DNA of 38,171 bases from contig JAGRMG010000024.1 in NCBI GenBank assembly GCA_020441385.1, positions 1-38,171 on the forward strand. Direction: 5' to 3'. This stretch comes from Paracoccaceae bacterium. Its GTDB lineage: Bacteria; Pseudomonadota; Alphaproteobacteria; Rhodobacterales; Rhodobacteraceae. The notes beneath the pieces were generated by a model that made no database searches, was not told where the DNA came from, and saw only the letters and a list, made by a program, of their open reading frames with translations. This document shows positions 1 through 6,569 of this stretch, one piece after another; the stretch's first letter is position 1; each line of letters opens with the position of its first letter. Both the position numbers and the translations under genes were made by a program.

Positions 1-230
1 GCCGCAAGAGACTGCCAAGGCGATAGTGTTCACGCTTGTTCGGAGTGCCGCGAAGGCCCGGCGTCGCCTGAAGGGCGCGAACCGTTTGCCAATGGTCACC
101 GAAGGCGTCACGTGAACCGATGGTGTCGCCGCAACCGACGCCCGAAACCGGGCCACATCCCGAAAATCCCGCATGGCACAGAAAAACTACGGGTTTCGTG
201 CGATTTCAACGGGCTGAGAGAGGGGGCAGA
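1..230. other. No confident gene; downstream flank of the SRP RNA gene
   Basis: I cannot assign a gene here. On the minus strand a frame opens at an ATG at 174 and stays open to the window edge (58 codons, Arg/Ala/Ser-rich, with a hydrophobic stretch near the edge). It has no convincing ribosome binding site and resembles no family I know. It could be the start of a secreted protein cut by the window edge, or non-coding DNA after the SRP RNA. Confidence 0.2.
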
Positions 231-328
231 GTGAGAGGCTGGACATCGACCCAAGCGGGGCTCGTTGCGGCTGCTTCCTTCCGGACCTGACCGGGTTGGC
301 GAGGCGCTTGCCCGCGCCAACCTCTCAC
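231..328 (-). ncRNA. ffs: Signal recognition particle 4.5S RNA, small bacterial type
   Basis: The minus strand carries the near-invariant SRP core: GGTCAGGTCCGGAAGGAAGC, the apical tetraloop and symmetric-loop region bound by the Ffh M domain. The ends pair as one long hairpin: GTGAGAGG at the 5' end (321-328) matches CCTCTCAC at the 3' end (231-238), giving about 98 nt. That is the size of the short 4.5S-type RNA, which lacks the Alu domain. The RNA forms the SRP with Ffh, encoded about 6 kb upstream on the same strand, and targets membrane and secreted proteins cotranslationally. The exact ends are inferred from pairing and could be off by a few bases. Confidence 0.93.
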
Positions 329-333
329 GCCCC

Positions 334-361
334 ACATAAGGCATCATGGCAGCGGCATCAA
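334..361 (-). promoter_or_regulatory. Possible housekeeping promoter of the SRP RNA gene
   Basis: On the minus strand TTGATG (356-361) is followed after about 17 bases by TATGTG, which ends roughly six bases before the inferred RNA 5' end at 328. The geometry fits a sigma-70-type promoter, but the -10 match is weak. It is proposed mainly because its predicted start coincides with the end of the terminal helix. Confidence 0.3.
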
Positions 362-420
362 TGGCTGGCGCGCAAACAAATCCGCCCCGGAAAAACACGA
401 CGCTCCCCGGCCGAACGCAA

Positions 421-445
421 GACGCCGCCCAGAGGGGGCGGCGTC
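421..445 (-). terminator. Hairpin downstream of rpmE, probable terminator
   Basis: A perfect 10-bp inverted repeat (GACGCCGCCC and GGGCGGCGTC) with a 5-base loop lies about 30 bp after the rpmE stop codon. On the minus strand it is followed by TTGCGTTC, only a weak T-tract. It most likely ends the rplS-rpmE transcript before the SRP RNA promoter, but it could be a simple 3' stabilising stem. Confidence 0.55.
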
Positions 446-474
446 CGGATCGGCTGCGCGGGGGGCGTCGGGGA

Positions 475-696
475 TCAGAACCCCAGACCTTCGTATTTCT
501 TCTTGAACTTCGAGACGCGGCCGCCCGTGTCCATCAGGCGGGTGCCGCCTCCGGTCCACGCCGGGTGGACGCTTGGGTCGATGTCCAGCGAAAGCTGGTC
601 GCCCTCCTTGCCCCAGGTCGATTTCATCTGGACAACGGTACCGTCGGTCATCTTGACGTCGATGAGGTGATAATCGGGATGGATGTCTTGTTTCAT
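475..696 (-). CDS. rpmE: 50S ribosomal protein L31
   Basis: A 73-residue protein starting [10 protein letters not shown] and ending in a basic [11 protein letters not shown] tail, the usual size and ends of alphaproteobacterial L31. L31 sits on the large subunit and takes part in a bridge to the small subunit. The N-terminal half lacks the CxxC zinc pair of some L31 proteins, so this is the zinc-independent (C-minus) form by sequence. GGAG precedes the ATG and the gene begins 11 bp after the rplS stop, so the two are almost certainly cotranscribed. Confidence 0.95.
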   Translation of the reverse strand: MKQDIHPDYHLIDVKMTDGTVVQMKSTWGKEGDQLSLDIDPSVHPAWTGGGTRLMDTGGRVSKFKKKYEGLGF

Positions 697-707
697 GGCT
701 CCGGTCC

Positions 708-1091
708 TTACGCCTCGGCGCCCGCTTTGGGCTTGTAGTGGGAATCTTCGGCGATCCGGGCCGACTTGCCCCGGCGCGCGCGCAGGTAATAAAGCTTGGC
801 CCGGCGGACACGGCCGCGGCGCACCACCTCGATGCTTTCGATATTGGTGGAATAGAGCGGGAACACCCGTTCCACACCTTCGCCAAAGCTGATCTTGCGC
901 ACGGTGAACGAACCGGCGATGCCGTCGCCGTTCTTGCGGGCGATGCAGACGCCTTCATAGTTCTGAACGCGCGAGCGCGTCCCTTCGGTTACCTTGTAGC
1001 CGACACGCACGGTGTCGCCGGCCTTGAAGTCGGGAATGGTCTTGCCCAGGGCGGAAATCTGTTCCGCCTCGATCTGTGCGATCAGGTCCAT
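708..1091 (-). CDS. rplS: 50S ribosomal protein L19
   Basis: A 127-residue protein with the L19 signatures: [10 protein letters not shown] at the N-terminus, then [30 protein letters not shown], and the basic [14 protein letters not shown] helix near the C-terminus. L19 lies at the subunit interface of the ribosome. The frame is open 85 codons further upstream, but the start at 1091 is supported by an AGGAG sequence (1099-1103) and by family length. Its neighbours are the typical ones: trmD upstream and rpmE downstream. A 285-bp gap separates it from the next upstream gene, unlike the tight spacing in the rest of the block, so it may have its own promoter. Confidence 0.96.
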   Translation of the reverse strand: MDLIAQIEAEQISALGKTIPDFKAGDTVRVGYKVTEGTRSRVQNYEGVCIARKNGDGIAGSFTVRKISFGEGVERVFPLYSTNIESIEVVRRGRVRRAKLYYLRARRGKSARIAEDSHYKPKAGAEA

Positions 1092-1109
1092 CGCAACTCT
1101 CCTAGATGC

Positions 1110-1126
1110 TCGTGGTTGGTCCACGA
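1110..1126 (-). promoter_or_regulatory. Small hairpin just upstream of the rplS ribosome binding site
   Basis: TCGTGG and CCACGA form a perfect 6-bp stem with a 5-base loop, ending seven bases before the AGGAG of rplS on the mRNA. Leader hairpins at this position control some ribosomal protein genes. The rest of the gap between rplS and the next gene (1127-1376) shows no gene I can support. Confidence 0.3.
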
Positions 1127-1376
1127 AGATTTCACGCGCCCCGTAGCTCTTGGTCTTCACCGGGTCCGCGACATGTCGCGCCCGCCAGAGGTCAGGTCGT
1201 CGGTTCCTTTTCGCACGGGCGCTTGCGCGGCGCGGGTTGGCCGAAGAAGGCCGGTTGTGCCGGGTCATGCAAACGACCGAAAGGCCCGGAGCCGCGACGC
1301 GACCCCGGACCAGCGGTTCCTTATGCCAATCGGCGATGCGGATCAAGCCCCGTTCGCCACGCCGCGGCTCGGGCGG

Positions 1377-1538
1377 TCACGCCAGCGCGATGACCCCCAG
1401 GACGACCAGAAGGAACAGGACCAGGACGATTCCGATAAGAAGCTTGGCCCCCGTGAGAGCGACCCCCGAGATGCTGTTGAAGCCAAGCAGCGCCGCCACC
1501 GCCGCCACGATGAGCAGAATGAAAATCAGCTTGATCAT
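1377..1538 (-). CDS. DUF1328/YtjA-type small membrane protein
   Basis: A 53-residue protein that is almost entirely hydrophobic, with two membrane helices (about residues 3-20 and 28-52). The first half reads like the DUF1328 (YtjA) family, with the central AALLGF followed by a Gly/Ala segment and a second helix. The start at 1538 is chosen because GGGGAGG lies just upstream; the frame extends 34 codons further up, but that part is Arg/Gly-rich and not membrane-like. Function unknown; members are thought to sit in the inner membrane. It lies between trmD and rplS, 74 bp after the trmD stop. Confidence 0.75.
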   Translation of the reverse strand: MIKLIFILLIVAAVAALLGFNSISGVALTGAKLLIGIVLVLFLLVVLGVIALA

Positions 1539-1612
1539 GATCGCCCTCCCCGAGAATCGACAAGCCAACTCCGATACAGGCCCGGCGGTTCCCCGCCGGT
1601 TGCGTGCGCGCC

Positions 1613-2377
1613 CTATTCCCGGTTCCTGAATGCGGCCCACAGATCCGGGCGCCGCCGTCGGGTCATCTGTTCGGACATCGCGCGCCGCCAGCTGGCGATC
1701 TCGCCGTGATGGCCCGACATCAGGACAGCCGGAATGTCGCGCGCCTTCCAGGTTGCGGGGCGGGTGTATTGCGGATGTTCCAGCAGGCCGGCGGCAAAGC
1801 TCTCGTTCTCGGTCGAGGCGGCATTGCCCAGAACCCCCGGGATCAGCCGGACGGTGGCGTCGATCAGCGCCTGCGCGGCGATCTCGCCGCCGGTCATGAT
1901 GAAATCGCCCAAGCTGACCTCGTCCACGGCGTAATGTTCCAGCACCCGTTCATCGACGCCTTCGAACCGGCCGCAGATCAGGGTGACGCCATCGGCCTGC
2001 GCCAGATCGTGCATCAGCGCCTGCGACATCGCCCGCCCGCGCGGGGAAAGGTAGATCAGCGGCCATCTGCCGCGCGTTCCGGCCATCGCGTGTTCGATCG
2101 CCGGACCCAGCACATCGGCGCGCAGCACCATTCCGGCGCCGCCGCCGGCGGGCGTGTCGTCGACGTTGCGGTGGCGGCCGATGCCGAAGGCGCGCAAATC
2201 GAACGTGTCGAGCCGCCACAGCCCCTCGTCCAGCGCCCTGCCGGTCAGGCTCTGGCCCAGGACGCCGGGAAACGCCTCGGGAAACAGCGTGATCACGCGC
2301 GCCTGCCAGACGCCCTGCGCGGGCGGGGCGGCCTCGCGCCCCGGTGGCCGGTCCGGGCCTTGGGGTTTGTCAGTCAC
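1613..2377 (-). CDS. trmD: tRNA (guanine-37-N1)-methyltransferase
   Basis: A 254-residue SPOUT methyltransferase that transfers a methyl group from S-adenosylmethionine to G37 next to the anticodon, preventing +1 frameshifting. Family signatures are clear: ARVITLFPEAFPGVLG near the N-terminus, the glycine-rich GGGAGMVLR, ICGRFEGVDERV, and the knot segment VSLGDFIMTGGE. The first 20 or so residues are a Pro-rich extension, also seen in Rhodobacteraceae relatives. The start is a GTG at 2377 that overlaps the end of the upstream sulfotransferase-like gene by 8 bp, implying translational coupling. Its placement after rimM and before rplS follows the common bacterial order, apart from the inserted pair of genes. 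Confidence 0.95.
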   Translation of the reverse strand: MTDKPQGPDRPPGREAAPPAQGVWQARVITLFPEAFPGVLGQSLTGRALDEGLWRLDTFDLRAFGIGRHRNVDDTPAGGGAGMVLRADVLGPAIEHAMAGTRGRWPLIYLSPRGRAMSQALMHDLAQADGVTLICGRFEGVDERVLEHYAVDEVSLGDFIMTGGEIAAQALIDATVRLIPGVLGNAASTENESFAAGLLEHPQYTRPATWKARDIPAVLMSGHHGEIASWRRAMSEQMTRRRRPDLWAAFRNRE

Positions 2378-3167
2378 GAATCCTCTCCTCCGCGGCCCTC
2401 AGGATGGCACGCTTGGCGGCGTTGCGGGCCTCGCGGTCGGTGTAATCGCGGTTCGCGGCCAGAAGCGCAAGCAGAACCGCATCGCCATGGCGTTCGTTGG
2501 CCGGCGGCGCCAGTTCCAGGCGCGCCTGATCGTCTTCGGGAACGCCGCAAAGATCCAGCAGCGGCGATGCCGGGCCGGCCGGGCGCCCGTTGCCGTCTTC
2601 CAGACGGGCACGGTGGACGGGATGGGGCTGTATCGCCGCAATCGCGTCGACGATGCCGTCCAGATCGGCCGAGGCGGCATAGGTGCGGGCGTAGTCCTCC
2701 CAGGCCATCGTCAGCGAAGAGGACCGGACGTGCTCCCAATAGGCGCTTCGCAGCCAGCCTTGCGCGCCGCGCGTCGAGTAGAGGAACGCCAGTTCGGTAT
2801 TCGGAAACACGGCCTGCACGGCCCGGGCCATCGCCGCGGCAAGGGGCGGGGCGGCGGAATAGTTGCAGAGATCGCCGCGCCCGGGAAGGTGGCCCGACAG
2901 TTCCTCGGCCGACAGGCACAGCACGCGGCGCGGCATCGGCGGCAGCCCGTCCAGCAGCGCACCAAAGCGCGTTTGGAACTTGCCCAGGCTCAGCGGGTCG
3001 CGCCAGGTGGAAAAGCCGCGCGCGGCGCTGGTCACGTCCTGCATCTGGCCCTTGAGGAGGCTGCGCAGACGCGGTTTCAGCGCCGGCCGGTTGGTGCGCA
3101 GCACCTGCTGGACGCTCGACGTGCCGGTCTTGTGGAACCCGGCGTGGATCACCACGCGGCGCGGCAT
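2370..3167 (-). CDS. Sulfotransferase-like P-loop protein (copy 1)
   Basis: A 265-residue protein opening with a beta strand and HAGFHKTGTSSVQQ (residues 8-21), the motif that binds the 5'-phosphosulfate end of PAPS in sulfotransferases. Further on, ELAFLYSTRGAQGWLRSAYWEH resembles the second nucleotide-binding region. Substrate unknown: it could act on lipid, sugar or small-molecule hydroxyls, or be a relative with another role. It is clearly a paralog of the next gene upstream: both share the P-loop, a LSAEELSGHLPGR/LASEDLCGHMPGR segment, and the ending NRDYTDREARNAAKRAIL/NRSDLDDAALRAAKRAVL. Start and stop overlap its neighbours (TGATG upstream, 8 bp with trmD downstream). Confidence 0.7.
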   Translation of the reverse strand: MPRRVVIHAGFHKTGTSSVQQVLRTNRPALKPRLRSLLKGQMQDVTSAARGFSTWRDPLSLGKFQTRFGALLDGLPPMPRRVLCLSAEELSGHLPGRGDLCNYSAAPPLAAAMARAVQAVFPNTELAFLYSTRGAQGWLRSAYWEHVRSSSLTMAWEDYARTYAASADLDGIVDAIAAIQPHPVHRARLEDGNGRPAGPASPLLDLCGVPEDDQARLELAPPANERHGDAVLLALLAANRDYTDREARNAAKRAILRAAEERIRD

Positions 3168-3955
3168 CAGGCGGCCGTCTGCAACACGGCGCGCTTGGCG
3201 GCGCGCAGGGCGGCATCGTCAAGATCGCTGCGGTTCAGTTCGAGAAGCCGGTCCAGCACCTGCGGCGGCGGCGCGGTATTGGCGCGCGGTTGCGCCGCCA
3301 GCGCGGCGCGCACCGTGTCGGGCAAACCGATCACATCCAGCAGCGGCTCCAGCGGGCCAAGGCGGCGCGCGGCGCTATCCTCCAGCGCCGCGCGGCGGAC
3401 CGGGCAGGGCAGCGCCGCCGCGATGGCGTCGATAACGGCGTCGAGGTCGGCCGAGGCGCGATAGCGTTGCCCATATTCGCGCGCCGTCAGCACCATCCGC
3501 GAGGCGGTCAGGTGCTGGGCGTGGCAACTGGCCAGCCACGGCCCGGCGGCCCGGGTCGAGAAGTAAAGCACCGGGGCGGCACCGGGATGAACCGCGGTTA
3601 TCGTGGCGATGGCGGCCTGCATCAATGGCTGCGCTGCCGCGTAGCTGTCAAGACCCTGCCGGCCCGGCATGTGGCCGCACAGATCCTCGCTGGCCAAGAG
3701 CACGGGGCGCGAATCGTCGCTGGCCCAGGTTTCGGCCAGCCGGGCCAGTTCATGGCGGAACAGTGCGGCATCCAGCGGATCGCCGCCCGCCGACCAGGCG
3801 CGGGCGGATTCGCAGACCGCGACCATGGCGGGACGCAGAAGGATCCTGACATGCGCCGACAGCACGCGGCGATTGGCGCGCAGGGTCTGCTGCACGCTGG
3901 TGGTGCCGGTCTTGTGGAACCCGGGGTGCAGGATCACGCGCAGGGGCCGTGCCAT
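3167..3955 (-). CDS. Sulfotransferase-like P-loop protein (copy 2)
   Basis: A 262-residue paralog of the gene just downstream, with HPGFHKTGTTSVQQ close to the N-terminus as the PAPS-binding P-loop, the GHMPGR segment, and VLYFSTRAAGPWLAS as the likely second nucleotide-binding stretch. The start at 3955 is preferred because GGGAGG lies eight bases upstream. An ATG at 3994 in the same frame overlaps the rimM stop and would add 13 Gly/Ala-rich residues, so a coupled longer form cannot be excluded. The gene ends in a TGATG overlap with copy 1. The pair looks like a tandem duplication placed inside the rimM-trmD operon. Substrate unknown. Confidence 0.7.
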   Translation of the reverse strand: MARPLRVILHPGFHKTGTTSVQQTLRANRRVLSAHVRILLRPAMVAVCESARAWSAGGDPLDAALFRHELARLAETWASDDSRPVLLASEDLCGHMPGRQGLDSYAAAQPLMQAAIATITAVHPGAAPVLYFSTRAAGPWLASCHAQHLTASRMVLTAREYGQRYRASADLDAVIDAIAAALPCPVRRAALEDSAARRLGPLEPLLDVIGLPDTVRAALAAQPRANTAPPPQVLDRLLELNRSDLDDAALRAAKRAVLQTAA

Positions 3956-3993
3956 TCCCGAACCTCCCGCCCGGCCCGGCCCGGCCGCGGCCA

Positions 3994-4539
3994 TCAGAAC
4001 AGACCGTCGGGCGGATCGGCGATCACGCGCCGCGAATCAAGATCGACCGTCGGCACCGCGGTCCGGGTGAACGGCAACAGCACCGTCGTGCTGCCGCCCG
4101 GTATTTCGACTTCAAGCAGATCCCCGGCGCCGTGATTCAGCACGGATTTCACGCGCCCCAGCCGCGCACCGCCGGTATCGAGCACCTCCAGCCCGATGAG
4201 ATCGGCGTGATAGTATTCGTCATCGGGCAGCGACGGCAGGCGGTCGCGGGGCGCGTAAAGGCGCAGGCCACGCAGCGCGTCGGCCTGCTCTTTCGTGGTG
4301 ATGCCCCCCAGGCGCGCGGCAAAGCCGCTCTTGATCGCCCGCAGATGGCTGACCGCAAAGCTGCGCCCGTCGTCATCGGTGGTCAGCGGCGCATAGGTCT
4401 CGATGTCTTCCGGCACGGCGCAAAAGCTCTTCAGCCGAACCTCGCCCTGAACGCCGAAGGCGCCGGCAACCGCTCCGACGCAGACAAGATCGTTGGTTTC
4501 GGAGGCCTGGCCGGGATCTGGCTGAAATCGGCGGGTCAT
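3994..4539 (-). CDS. rimM: 16S rRNA maturation factor RimM
   Basis: A 181-residue protein with the RimM N-terminal barrel ([21 protein letters not shown], then the [25 protein letters not shown] region) and a C-terminal PRC-barrel ([13 protein letters not shown], then [11 protein letters not shown], then [14 protein letters not shown]). RimM binds ribosomal protein S19 and assists maturation of the 30S head. The start at 4539 is chosen for the GAGGTG sequence just upstream and the normal family length; the frame could extend 18 codons further. It follows rpsP, the classic arrangement, with a strong hairpin between the two genes. Confidence 0.95.
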   Translation of the reverse strand: MTRRFQPDPGQASETNDLVCVGAVAGAFGVQGEVRLKSFCAVPEDIETYAPLTTDDDGRSFAVSHLRAIKSGFAARLGGITTKEQADALRGLRLYAPRDRLPSLPDDEYYHADLIGLEVLDTGGARLGRVKSVLNHGAGDLLEVEIPGGSTTVLLPFTRTAVPTVDLDSRRVIADPPDGLF

Positions 4540-4577
4540 GTCACCTCGGCAGGAAGGGTTGGAACCGGGAACGAAAG

Positions 4578-4609
4578 CGGGGCAGGCCAGCAATATCTGG
4601 CCCGCCCCG
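4578..4609 (-). terminator. Intergenic hairpin between rpsP and rimM (attenuator or terminator)
   Basis: A 13-bp stem with one mismatch and a 6-base loop (CGGGGCAGGCCAG facing CTGGCCCGCCCCG), lying about 40 bp after the rpsP stop and 38 bp before the rimM start. On the minus strand it is followed by CTTTCGTTC, a poor T-tract. A leaky terminator here would keep RimM below S16, but it could also be an mRNA-processing or stability stem. Confidence 0.55.
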
Positions 4610-4649
4610 GCTGCGTTTGTCCAGAGCGCGCGGGCGCGCCGGCCGGGTG

Positions 4650-5024
4650 TTATTCTCCGGCCGGTGCCTCTGCCGGGGCTTCTGCGGCCTCGGATTTCGC
4701 CGCCTTCTGTTCGGCGCGTTCCTGAGCCTTCTTGCCCGGTGCGCCCTTCTTGGGGTTGTCGCGGGCAGCCTTTTCGCGCAGGCCGGCGGCTTCGAGGAAG
4801 CGCGCGATGCGGTCGGTCGGCTGTGCGCCCTGGTCAAGCCAGTGCTGAATGCGCTCGACATCCATCTTCACGCGCTCTTCGCTGTCCTTGGGCAGAAGCG
4901 GGTTGTAGGTGCCCAGCTTTTCGATGAAGCGGCCGTCGCGCGGCATCCGGCTGTCGGAGGCGACGATACGGTAGAACGGGCGCTTTTTCGAGCCGCCGCG
5001 GGCAAGTCGGATTTTCATGGCCAT
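4650..5024 (-). CDS. rpsP: 30S ribosomal protein S16
   Basis: A 124-residue protein with the S16 signature [19 protein letters not shown], then [14 protein letters not shown] and [19 protein letters not shown]16 is needed for assembly of the 30S body. After residue 80 comes an Ala/Lys/Glu-rich low-complexity tail ([21 protein letters not shown]), a normal extension in alphaproteobacteria. The ribosome binding site is AGGAG about 9 bp upstream of the ATG at 5024; a second ATG two codons later would give MKIR. The upstream chorismate mutase gene ends 47 bp away. Confidence 0.97.
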   Translation of the reverse strand: MAMKIRLARGGSKKRPFYRIVASDSRMPRDGRFIEKLGTYNPLLPKDSEERVKMDVERIQHWLDQGAQPTDRIARFLEAAGLREKAARDNPKKGAPGKKAQERAEQKAAKSEAAEAPAEAPAGE

Positions 5025-5071
5025 CTGGTTTTCTCCTTTGAATGGCGGGTGTCGGCAAAGCGAACTCTGCC

Positions 5072-5368
5072 TTACGATTGCTGTTTCTCGTGGTGGTGGA
5101 TGACTTCCCTGATGATGAAGTTCAGGAAAGCCTTGGCGAATTCCGGGTCGAGATCGGCCCGTTTCGCCAGATCTTCAAGCCGCGCGACCTGCTGCGCCTC
5201 GCGCGCGGGATCGGACGGGGGAAGGTCGTGTTCGGCCTTGAGCCGGCCAACCGCCTGGGTGTGCTTGAACCGCTCGCCCAGCGTATAGACGAGGATCGCG
5301 TCCAGCCGGTCTATGCTCTCGCGGTGCTCCTTCAGCACCTTGGCGGCGCGGGTGGCGTCGTCAGTCAA
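5072..5368 (-). CDS. Chorismate mutase, AroQ class
   Basis: A small all-helical enzyme (98 residues from the TTG at 5368) converting chorismate to prephenate for phenylalanine and tyrosine synthesis. Visible AroQ features are [19 protein letters not shown] in helix 1 (Arg and Asp of the active site), the [10 protein letters not shown] segment with its Lys, the [12 protein letters not shown] helix, and [18 protein letters not shown] at the end. The TTG overlaps the end of the upstream GNAT gene by 8 bp. An in-frame ATG at 5404 would add 12 residues and deepen the overlap to 44 bp, so I prefer TTG. It lies between acetyltransferase genes and rpsP. Confidence 0.9.
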   Translation of the reverse strand: MTDDATRAAKVLKEHRESIDRLDAILVYTLGERFKHTQAVGRLKAEHDLPPSDPAREAQQVARLEDLAKRADLDPEFAKAFLNFIIREVIHHHEKQQS

Positions 5369-5963
5369 TGGCCCAGCCTTTCGGTTTGAACAGCGGGTCG
5401 GCATAATGGCCGATCTCCATTTCGATGCCGTGGTTCAGCTGGGTTCCCTCCAGCCTTGCCGGCGACGGGTGGCGATAGACCGCGTCATTGCCGTCGATGG
5501 TCTGCGCGTCGGGATCCCTGACCGCGCCCAGCCGCTCGGCCAGGCGGATCGAATCGAGGTTCTTGGGGTCGATATAGCTGACCGCCCCTTCCCAGCCGCC
5601 GTGACGGTAGAAATACTTGCGCGCCGCGTGGGTCGCCTCGAGCGCAAAGCCCTTCCCGGCAGCGTCGGGCCAGATCACCCAGGCGATTTCGGCCTCGGGC
5701 CACATCGCCGGTTTCCAGCCCCCGGCCATGCCGTAGGTCTCGTCGGTCTGGCGGTCGTGGATCATCCACATGCCAAAGCCGCGAATCTTCCAGTGGCCGA
5801 TCTCGGCGGCGTAAAGCATCCAGGATTCATAGGGGTTGAGCGGGCCGCCCATGAACCGCGCCCGATAACTGGTGAACGTGGCCTTGAAATCCGGATAACC
5901 GCCCGGTTCCGGGCCGCGCAGGATCAGGCGCCTGGTTTCGATGACGGGAATGTCGCGGGGCAT
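5361..5963 (-). CDS. GNAT-family N-acetyltransferase (RimJ/RimL-like), copy 1
   Basis: A 200-residue protein with the acetyltransferase_3 layout: IETRRLILRGPEPGGYPDF at the N-terminus, IRGFGMWMIHDRQTDETYGMAG for the central strands, EAEIAWVIWPDAAGKGFALEA as the acetyl-CoA-binding loop, and SYIDPKNLDSIRLAERLGA as the helix after it. The Q/RxxGxG/A motif appears in the form AAGKGFA. The acceptor is unknown; relatives acetylate protein N-termini or small molecules. It is similar to the gene just upstream (shared GGPL, AAEIGHWKIRGFG and YRHPSP segments), so the two are probably duplicates. The two genes share a TGATG junction. Confidence 0.85.
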   Translation of the reverse strand: MPRDIPVIETRRLILRGPEPGGYPDFKATFTSYRARFMGGPLNPYESWMLYAAEIGHWKIRGFGMWMIHDRQTDETYGMAGGWKPAMWPEAEIAWVIWPDAAGKGFALEATHAARKYFYRHGGWEGAVSYIDPKNLDSIRLAERLGAVRDPDAQTIDGNDAVYRHPSPARLEGTQLNHGIEMEIGHYADPLFKPKGWAID

Positions 5964-6505
5964 CAGGCGTAGGCCTCCATGCCGCCGTCGGCGACATCCC
6001 CGGGCGAAGGATGGCGCCAGATGTCCATCTCGCCAAAGCGTTCATGCGTGAACCGGCCATCGGGCCGCGCGCCCATCCGCCGGGCGACCGCCTGCGAAGC
6101 GGAATTGGCACTTGCGATCAGGCTGATCGCGGTGGACCAGCCCAGAACGCCATAGGCGTGTTCCCGCGCCGCCAGCGCGGCCTGGGTCGCAAGGCCGCGG
6201 CCTTCGAAACCGTCGATCAGGGTCCAGCCGATTTCGGGCTCGGGCCAGCCTTCGGGGAACCACAGGCCGACCATCCCGGCGAAACCGCCGCTGGCGCGCT
6301 CCTCGACCGCCCAGCGGCCATAGCCGCGCAGGCTCCAGTGGCCGATCTCGCCCGCCAGCGCCCGCCAGGCCTGTTCGCGCGTCAGCGGCCCGCCGACATG
6401 GCGCGAACGCGGGCCGGCATAGAACGCGGCCAGCGCATCGAAATCGGCCAGCTTGGGCGCGCGCAGGGTCACGCGCGGGGTGGTCAGCGTGGGGATGGGG
6501 GTCAT
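5963..6505 (-). CDS. GNAT-family N-acetyltransferase (RimJ/RimL-like), copy 2
   Basis: A 180-residue acetyltransferase with TTPRVTLRAPKLADFDALAAFY at the start, GEIGHWSLRGYGRWAVEE in the middle, EPEIGWTLIDGFEGRGLATQA as the CoA-binding loop (EGRGLA), and SLIASANSASQAVARRMGA after it. Substrate unknown. It is translationally coupled to copy 1 by a one-base stop/start overlap. GGGGAAGG lies ahead of the ATG, and ffh ends 64 bp upstream, so cotranscription with ffh is likely. Tandem GNAT genes between ffh and rpsP suggest a link to translation products, but that is only context. Confidence 0.85.
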   Translation of the reverse strand: MTPIPTLTTPRVTLRAPKLADFDALAAFYAGPRSRHVGGPLTREQAWRALAGEIGHWSLRGYGRWAVEERASGGFAGMVGLWFPEGWPEPEIGWTLIDGFEGRGLATQAALAAREHAYGVLGWSTAISLIASANSASQAVARRMGARPDGRFTHERFGEMDIWRHPSPGDVADGGMEAYA

Positions 6506-6569
6506 GTCCGTACCTTCCCCGGTCCCGTCATCGCTGTTCCCGCCGTGCCGGCTGTTGCGGTCGCGATCA

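Noticed and set aside
108-398. 96-codon minus-strand frame across the SRP RNA gene
   Set aside because: It overlaps a structured RNA and has no protein-like features.
2370-3955. Recent horizontal insertion of the sulfotransferase-like pair
   Set aside because: GC content and codon use look like the neighbours, and there are no repeats or mobile genes at the borders.
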